A stretch of 64,000 nucleotides of DNA, from contig CAWFTN010000001.1 of NCBI GenBank assembly GCA_963818925.1, positions 496,001 to 560,000 on the forward strand, given 5' to 3'. Shown here one piece after another: positions 58,786-64,000 of the stretch. This DNA comes from JAMXLG01 sp963818925 (GTDB lineage: Bacteria > Vulcanimicrobiota > Vulcanimicrobiia > Vulcanimicrobiales > Vulcanimicrobiaceae). A model generated the notes under the pieces. The model was not told where the DNA came from and made no database searches. It saw only the letters and a list, made by a program, of their open reading frames with translations. Each line of letters begins with the position of its first letter. The first letter of the stretch is position 1. Both the position numbers and the translations under genes were made by a program.

Positions 58786-58811
58786 ATTGCTGCTTTCTAA
58801 GAGGTGCGTAC

Positions 58812-61211
58812 ATGCAAAGTCTCAACAGGGCAGTGGCGGGTTCACTGGTCCTGGCCATGGCTCTCGCTGCATGTAGCGGCGGAAGTTCGTCGCTACCATC
58901 GGCCGGTTCGGGTTCATCACCAACCGCTCCGCAGGCGCTGAACGATAACAATCCGAGATCGACAGCGCAAGCGATCTCCGTGCCCATGACGCACGGCCGC
59001 CTATCGTACTCCGACGCCGGGCGGCGTTCGGCGACGTCGCCGGTGAGCGTTGCGATCGTGCTCAATTACAACCATCAGGCGGAGCTCGATCAATTTATCG
59101 CGACGCAAAGCGGACCGCACGGCGGACATCAATTCCTCACGCCGGCCGCGTTCAACTCGTATTACGCACCTACGGCGCAGCAAGAGCAAGCCGTCATGAC
59201 GGCGCTGCAGCAGGCGGGCTTTACGGTCACCAAGCGGTATGCGAACCGCACGGTCATCGATGCGTCGGCCCCGACCGCAAGCGTCGAGCGGTTTTTCAAG
59301 ACCGAGATGCACAACGTGAATCAAGGCAAATACGGCCTTCGGTTTGCGAACTTGAAGCCGGCGACGGTTCCGTCATCGATCGCGCAGTACGTGCATACGG
59401 CGTCGCTCAGCAACGTCGTCATCGCGCAAACCCAAGTCGATCAAGACGGCGGCGTAACGCATTCGCAAATTAACGTGCAGCCCGGTTCGAAGCAGACGGG
59501 TGGATCGCCGAGCGAAGAATTGCCGGCAGCGATGCGCACAATGGCAACGGGATGCTCCGGTCAGTTGCTCCTCAATCCGGGATTTGAGTCGGGTAACGTC
59601 AAGTGGAGCGCATCATCGGGCGTCATCTACAACTACTATCCATACGCGTACTCGGGCAATTGGTTCGCATGGCTCGACGGATACACGTCTCCCGAAACCG
59701 ATACACTTGCGCAAACGGTCAGTATTCCGGCCGGCTGCACCGCGATGCTCACGTACTACCTCTACATCGGCAGCAACGAGCCGAATTCGGCGATCGACAC
59801 GCTCAAGCTCACCGTGAACGGCACGACCGTGCAGTCGCTTTCGAACGCCAATCAGACCAACGGCTACTATGTGAAGCAGACCGTGAATCTGTCGTCATTC
59901 GCCGGCACGAGCGCGCAGATCAAGTGGACGTCGAAGCAAAACGGCGGATACGAAACCGATTTCTTCATCGACTCGACGGCATTGACGCTCAGCGGCGGCA
60001 CCTCCACGCCGACCCCGTCGCCGACCGCAACGCCGACCACTGCACCGACGGCAACCCCGACCGCGCATCCGACGGCTACGCCGACGAGCCAACCGACATC
60101 CACGCCGACGACGCAACCGACGGCGACGCCGGGATCCGGTTGCAACGGCGCGGCGGCGCTCAACGGACCGCTCTCGAACTCGAGCGGTACCCTCGCAACC
60201 GGTGTTGCAAAGCCGTTTGATTTCCCGGTGCAACACGGCTGCAACGGCGCAGGCTACACGGCAGCGGTCATCATCGACGATCCCGTCAACACGAGCTACG
60301 TGAACACGTATCTGTCGGCAGCCGGCGTCACGCATACCGGCACGATCACGAATGAAGCCGTCGATGGCGGTGGCAGCGGCGACGATGCCGAGACCGATCT
60401 CGACGTCCAGACGATCGCCGGACTCGCACCAGGTGCGAACATCATCGTCTACGACATGGGTTCGCTTACAGATCAAGCGATCGAAGACGCGTACAATCAG
60501 GCGTTGACTGAGGGCAAGGCCGTTGCGGTCAACTCCTCGTTCGGCGGTTGCGAATCGAGCGATCCGTCGTTCGAGTCCGCAACGAACTCCATCGCGCAAC
60601 AAGGCGCTGCGGAAGGCGTGGAATTCTCTGCGTCGTCGGGCGACTCGGGTTCGAACGAGTGCGGCACGAGCGACAACGTCAAAGGCGTGAGCGCACCGGC
60701 CGGCGATCCGTACTTCACGTCGATCGGCGGTGTGAACTTCGCGTACAACAGCTCGGGCGTGCTGACGTCGGTCACCGCAGGCAGCTCGTCGTGCGGAAGT
60801 GCGAGCGGCAAGTGCTACGGCGGCGGCGGCGTTTCGACGGTCGTCGCGCTTCCGAGCTGGCAGAGCGGTGTCAGCGGCATGCTGACAACCGGCCGAAATC
60901 AGCCGGACATCTCACTGCCCTTCGATCCGGTCGCCGTCTACACCGGCGGCGCGTGGGCCGAGTATCTCGGCACGTCGTGGTCCTCGCCGGCGTCCGTGGC
61001 GCTGTTCCTCGAAACCGATCAGCTGCACGGCACGAAGCTCGGATGGCTGAACTCTACGCTGTATAGCCTCTTCAAGTCGACGGGCTATGGCAGCTACTAC
61101 ACGCCGTGCACGTCGGGCAACAACATCGCCTACACGTGTAACGCGTCGCAGTACAACCAAGCTGCCGGTATCGGCACACCGAAGGGCTGGGCCCTGGCCA
61201 ACGCGCTGTAA
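58812..61211 (+). CDS. S53 family peptidase, lipoprotein with inserted binding-like domain
   Basis: 799-residue surface protease. Lipoprotein signal ending in the lipobox LAAC (residue 21 region), a Ser/Gly-rich tether, then a Pro-kumamolisin activation domain (about 75-205: VAIVLNYNHQAELDQFI, FLTPAAFNSYYAPT), a Cys-containing beta-sandwich of about 150 residues (about 245-395: LLLNPGFESGNVKWSASSG, WFAWLDGY, TDFFIDSTALTL) that resembles carbohydrate-binding or MAM-like jelly rolls, a Thr/Pro linker (about 398-441) and the S53 catalytic domain. Catalytic residues: Glu527 and Asp531 in ETDLDVQ, Ser722 in GTSWSSPA. GAGGTG at 58800-58805 is the ribosome-binding site. Inserting the binding domain between propeptide and catalytic domain is unusual. 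Confidence 0.9.
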   Translation: MQSLNRAVAGSLVLAMALAACSGGSSSLPSAGSGSSPTAPQALNDNNPRSTAQAISVPMTHGRLSYSDAGRRSATSPVSVAIVLNYNHQAELDQFIATQSGPHGGHQFLTPAAFNSYYAPTAQQEQAVMTALQQAGFTVTKRYANRTVIDASAPTASVERFFKTEMHNVNQGKYGLRFANLKPATVPSSIAQYVHTASLSNVVIAQTQVDQDGGVTHSQINVQPGSKQTGGSPSEELPAAMRTMATGCSGQLLLNPGFESGNVKWSASSGVIYNYYPYAYSGNWFAWLDGYTSPETDTLAQTVSIPAGCTAMLTYYLYIGSNEPNSAIDTLKLTVNGTTVQSLSNANQTNGYYVKQTVNLSSFAGTSAQIKWTSKQNGGYETDFFIDSTALTLSGGTSTPTPSPTATPTTAPTATPTAHPTATPTSQPTSTPTTQPTATPGSGCNGAAALNGPLSNSSGTLATGVAKPFDFPVQHGCNGAGYTAAVIIDDPVNTSYVNTYLSAAGVTHTGTITNEAVDGGGSGDDAETDLDVQTIAGLAPGANIIVYDMGSLTDQAIEDAYNQALTEGKAVAVNSSFGGCESSDPSFESATNSIAQQGAAEGVEFSASSGDSGSNECGTSDNVKGVSAPAGDPYFTSIGGVNFAYNSSGVLTSVTAGSSSCGSASGKCYGGGGVSTVVALPSWQSGVSGMLTTGRNQPDISLPFDPVAVYTGGAWAEYLGTSWSSPASVALFLETDQLHGTKLGWLNSTLYSLFKSTGYGSYYTPCTSGNNIAYTCNASQYNQAAGIGTPKGWALANAL

Positions 61212-61235
61212 GCGCTCAAACCTCCCCGTCCCTCA

Positions 61236-61270
61236 GAAACGGCCGGCGGTTTCGCACCGCCGGCCGTTTC
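61236..61270. terminator. Perfect 15-bp hairpin between the S53 gene and def
   Basis: GAAACGGCCGGCGGT (61236-61250) and its exact complement (61256-61270) enclose TTCGC. It lies 25 bases after the S53 stop. There is no long T-run on either side, so it would be a U-less terminator or an RNA-stabilising 3' hairpin. Confidence 0.65.
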
Positions 61271-61318
61271 GACAAATTCGGGCATGAAGGCGCGCTTTGC
61301 CGTGTAGAATAGACCTTC

Positions 61319-61843
61319 ATGCCCTACATCCGCGAGATCATCACCGACGGCCATCCGACGCTTCGGAAAGTCGCCAAAAAAGTGGACCCGAAAGAAATCT
61401 CGGACCCGCTGTTTCAGCAGTTGATCGACGATATGTTCGAAACGATGTACGCAGCGCCCGGCGTCGGGCTCGCCGCACCGCAGGTCAACATTTCCAAGCG
61501 GATGTTCGTCATGGACGTCCAGGACGACGCGCACGAGCCCGCCGTCGTGATCAATCCCAAGATCGAACTTGCGGAAGAGGAAGTCGAGATGACGGAAGGC
61601 TGTCTTTCGGTTCCGGGATACGTCGGTGAGATCACGCGCTTTCAGAAAGTCGCGGTAAGCGGTCTCGACCGGGACGGTCAGAAGATTCGCCTCGAAGGCG
61701 AAGGCTTATTCGCGCAGTGCTTGCAGCACGAGATCGATCACCTCAACGGCGTGCTCTACATCGACAAAGCGAAGAACATTCGCAAACCGCAAACAGAAGA
61801 AGAGCACGAGATCGCAGAAGCCGCGCAAGCCGAAGCAATATAA
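61319..61843 (+). CDS. def: Peptide deformylase
   Basis: 174-residue metalloenzyme that removes the formyl group from new proteins. All three motifs are present: GVGLAAPQ, EGCLSVPG (metal-ligand cysteine) and HEIDHLNG (two metal-ligand histidines and the catalytic Glu). It starts at ATG 61319 with no Shine-Dalgarno; TAGAAT at 61305-61310 would give a leader of only about two bases. fmt follows three bases after the stop. Confidence 0.95.
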   Translation: MPYIREIITDGHPTLRKVAKKVDPKEISDPLFQQLIDDMFETMYAAPGVGLAAPQVNISKRMFVMDVQDDAHEPAVVINPKIELAEEEVEMTEGCLSVPGYVGEITRFQKVAVSGLDRDGQKIRLEGEGLFAQCLQHEIDHLNGVLYIDKAKNIRKPQTEEEHEIAEAAQAEAI

Positions 61844-61846
61844 CCA

Positions 61847-62710
61847 TTGCGCACGCTGTTTTTCGGTACGAGCGCGTTTGCCGTACCGAGTCTGCACGTG
61901 CTCGCCGCGCGAACGAACGTCGCCGGTGTCGTCACGCAGCCGGACCGTGCGGGCGGACGCGGGCATAAAATTCAGCCGACGCCGATCAAAGCCGCGGCGC
62001 TCGACTTGAGCTTACGCGTCTACGAACCGGCGAAGCTCAAAGAGTTCGCGAATCAGATCGGCGGTGAATCGTTCGATCTCTTCGCGCTTGCGTCGTACGG
62101 ACGTATCTTGCCGCAGGCGTTGCTCGACCTTCCGAAACTGGGCGCGCTCAACGTGCATCCGTCGCTGCTGCCGAAGTATCGCGGCGCGACGCCGGTTCAA
62201 ACCGCATTGCGCAACGGAGACACGGAAACCGGCGTGACGATCATGCTGATGGACGCCGGCATGGATACCGGCGACATCGTGCTGCAAGAACGCGTGCCGA
62301 TCGAACCCGATGACACGTACGGTACGCTGCACGACCGGCTTGCACTGTACGGCGGCGAGTTGCTCGGCGGAGCGCTCGATCTCGCCGCAAACGGTGCGTT
62401 GTCACGGCGCGCGCAGGAAGGCGAACCGACGATCACGTCGCCGATTTCGAAAGAGGATCTGACGATCGACCCCTCCTGGTCCCCCGAGCGCATCGTTGCC
62501 GCCGTGCGCGCCTTTTCACCCCAACCCGGTGCGCGGATGGACGTCGAAGGCGAAACGATCAAAGTCTTGCGCGCGCATGTCGAAGCAGGCGCACTCGTGC
62601 TCGATGAGGTCATTGCGCCGAATCGAGGACGCATGACAGGCGAAGCGTACCATCAATCGCGCCGCGATCGCGAAAATGCGGGTTCCCCCGTTCAGGGGAA
62701 ACCCATATGA
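61847..62710 (+). CDS. fmt: Methionyl-tRNA formyltransferase
   Basis: 287 residues, somewhat short for Fmt (about 310). It formylates initiator Met-tRNA with 10-formyl-tetrahydrofolate. Markers: LFFGTSAFAVPSLHVL, VTQPDRAGGRG, the folate/catalytic block LNVHPSLLPKYRGATPVQTAL and DAGMDTGDIV. The C-terminal OB-fold that binds tRNA is present but compact. The start is TTG 61847. It overlaps rsmB by four bases (ATGA), the common def-fmt-rsmB order. Confidence 0.94.
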   Translation: MRTLFFGTSAFAVPSLHVLAARTNVAGVVTQPDRAGGRGHKIQPTPIKAAALDLSLRVYEPAKLKEFANQIGGESFDLFALASYGRILPQALLDLPKLGALNVHPSLLPKYRGATPVQTALRNGDTETGVTIMLMDAGMDTGDIVLQERVPIEPDDTYGTLHDRLALYGGELLGGALDLAANGALSRRAQEGEPTITSPISKEDLTIDPSWSPERIVAAVRAFSPQPGARMDVEGETIKVLRAHVEAGALVLDEVIAPNRGRMTGEAYHQSRRDRENAGSPVQGKPI

Positions 62711-64000
62711 ACGCTCGCGAAGTAGCGCTGCAAACCGTCCGCGATGTTTTCCCGCAGAACGGTTCAGGACCGGAACGCCGTGCGCAAGAGGCGCTCGAAT
62801 ACCGCGCTCGCAAAGCGAATCTCACGCCGCGCGACCGCGCGTTTGCGACCGAGCTCGCCTATGGCGCAATCAAAATGCGCCGCGCACTCGATTGGTATCT
62901 GCATCCCTTCATCGGTGAACGCGCGCAGCAACTCCCGCCCGTTATTCGCGAAATCTTGCGGCTCGCCGTGTTCGAACTCGTCTACACGAAACCGGACGAA
63001 CACGCGACCGTCTTCGAATTCGTCAACCTCGCAAAGCGCCACGGCCATCGCGGCGTGGCGAATCTCGTGAACGGCGTCCTACGCTCGTTTCTGCGCGACC
63101 GGCCGCAAGAACCGATGCGGGAAGACTTCGATGACGAAGACGATTACCTGGCGACGCGTTATTCATTGCCGACATGGATCGTACGCCAATGGCGCGCGAC
63201 GTTCGGCGAGCGGACCGAAGAGATTTGCGCAGGCGTGAACGAGCCGGCGCGGACATCGGTCACCGTCAATACGCGCAAGGCGCAACCGCACGAACTTGCG
63301 GAGCGCTTTCGCGAGGCGGGTGTCGAGGCGGAAGCATCGCCGCTCGTCCCGGACTCGCTCGCCGTTGGCGACGGCGGGTACGCGCGCCGCAGCGAGGCAT
63401 CTGCAGACGGAGCATGGTGGATTCAATCCGAAAGCAGCGCGATGCCGGCCGACGTGCTCAATCCGCAGCCGGAGGAGGCGATCCTCGACGTCTGCAGCGG
63501 ACGCGGCAATAAGGCGCTGCAGATCGGAGCGCGGCTGCGCGGCGACGGCTCGCTGCTGTGCATCGAAATCGACGAACGCAAAGCGGCGACGTTGCAGCAG
63601 CGCTTGGAGCAAGGCGGCGTATCTGCCGGCGTCGTGATCGGAGACGCAACCGTAGAGCTGCTGCGTCCGGAGCAGCGATTTGACCGGATCTTGATCGACG
63701 CTCCCTGTTCAGGCATCGGAATCATCGGCCGTCACCCGGAGGCGCGCTGGAAGAAGCAGCCCGGTGACGGCGAACGTCTTGCGCAGACTCAGCGCGCGAT
63801 TCTCGACCGAGTCGCGCCTGCTGTTCATGAAGGCGGCGCGCTGGTGTACGCCGTGTGCTCTACGGATCCGCGGGAGACGATCGAGGTCGTTGAATGGCTC
63901 CGCCGTCACCACAATTTCGAGCGAGGTCTTATACCCGCCCGGTACGAGCCGTTGCTCACCGACGAGGGCGACATTCGTGTTGCTCCGGGAATCGACGGCC
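62707..64000 (+). CDS. rsmB: 16S rRNA m5C967 methyltransferase (3' end outside the window)
   Basis: 431 complete codons, open to the last base. N-terminal NusB-like RNA-binding domain (LTPRDRAFATELAYGAIKMRRALDWYL; LRLAVFELVYT) and a C-terminal SAM-dependent methyltransferase. The two catalytic cysteines are Cys334 in DAPCSGIGIIGRHPEARWKK and Cys384 in YAVCSTDPRE. The SAM-binding motif is ILDVCSGRGNKALQIG (from residue 259), where most RsmB proteins have CAAPGGKT. It starts at ATG 62707, coupled to fmt. Confidence 0.92.
   Translation, partial: MNAREVALQTVRDVFPQNGSGPERRAQEALEYRARKANLTPRDRAFATELAYGAIKMRRALDWYLHPFIGERAQQLPPVIREILRLAVFELVYTKPDEHATVFEFVNLAKRHGHRGVANLVNGVLRSFLRDRPQEPMREDFDDEDDYLATRYSLPTWIVRQWRATFGERTEEICAGVNEPARTSVTVNTRKAQPHELAERFREAGVEAEASPLVPDSLAVGDGGYARRSEASADGAWWIQSESSAMPADVLNPQPEEAILDVCSGRGNKALQIGARLRGDGSLLCIEIDERKAATLQQRLEQGGVSAGVVIGDATVELLRPEQRFDRILIDAPCSGIGIIGRHPEARWKKQPGDGERLAQTQRAILDRVAPAVHEGGALVYAVCSTDPRETIEVVEWLRRHHNFERGLIPARYEPLLTDEGDIRVAPGIDG

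Noticed and set aside
58638..58811. Cyclic-di-GMP (GEMM) or other known riboswitch in the leader before the S53 gene
   Set aside because: Some short GCAAA/ACGC pieces look similar, but the paired helices and conserved tetraloop receptor are not there.

Overview
The window is 64 kb of GC-rich, very gene-dense bacterial chromosome. No stretch longer than about 225 bases lacks a gene, and most neighbouring same-strand genes overlap by 1, 4 or more bases. I see no rRNA, tRNA, CRISPR array, insertion sequence, prophage or plasmid gene, so this looks like core chromosome with catabolic and secretion modules. The organism is a diderm, shown by a TonB-dependent receptor, a TolC-type channel and an RND pump. 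Some of its gene orders are best known from Firmicutes (topA-trmFO-hslV-hslU; a GerMN gene beside murI). It also carries two S53 acid-type peptidases and a very large TonB receptor with a CarboxypepD-like N-terminus. That mix suits a deep-branching Terrabacteria-type diderm such as Candidatus Eremiobacterota/Vulcanimicrobiota (WPS-2), but this placement is inference from gene content, not from a marker-gene tree.

Layout. 1-3.2 kb: cell-wall genes (GerMN protein, AMIN/Amidase_3 amidase, murI). 3.2-7.5 kb: M3 metallopeptidase, a secreted protein of unknown function, and an S53 peptidase. 7.5-15.1 kb: one operon encoding an OmpR-type regulator, a histidine kinase and a tripartite RND efflux system. 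15.1-19.5 kb: small enzymes, a cytochrome b561-like protein, a DGPF protein with its ECF42-type sigma factor, and an amino-acid permease. 19.6-24.9 kb: permease, omega-aminotransferase and MmsA (beta-alanine-type catabolism), a small membrane protein and a PEP-mutase-family enzyme. 25.0-37.4 kb: an amine/polyamine module made of a TonB receptor translationally coupled to an exported amine oxidase, a PucR regulator, and a divergent gabT-patA-aldehyde dehydrogenase-MFS operon. 37.5-46.4 kb: a nearly complete arginine regulon, argF-argR-argG-argH-argC-argJ-argD on the minus strand and argB divergent on the plus strand, joined by an 18-bp intergenic region containing two ARG-box-like sequences. 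46.4-51.4 kb: dxs, secG, two Opp/Dpp ATPases and a DUF4336 protein. 51.4-58.6 kb: a Lys/Arg-rich histone-H1-like repeat protein, an extraordinary 59-bp alternating pyrimidine-purine tract, then topA, trmFO, a SIMPL-like gene on the other strand, hslV, hslU and a lipoprotein. 58.8-64 kb: a multidomain S53 lipoprotein, then def-fmt-rsmB (rsmB runs off the end).

How the genes work together. The permease/aminotransferase/MmsA cluster and the receptor/oxidase/PucR/gabT/patA cluster together could import amines, oxidise or transaminate them to semialdehydes, and feed succinate and acetyl-CoA. Arginine synthesis is run as a compact ArgR-controlled unit in which argR is itself an operon member.

Most noteworthy. 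The topA/H1-like intergenic region (51893-52116) has a long potential Z-DNA element between the promoters of a nucleoid-type protein and topoisomerase I, which could form a supercoil-sensing control region. The argF/argB junction appears to have overlapping ARG boxes, -10 elements and start codons. patA appears to start with ATT. Several genes have a -10-like hexamer ending 7-9 bases before the start codon and no Shine-Dalgarno sequence, suggesting leaderless mRNAs.
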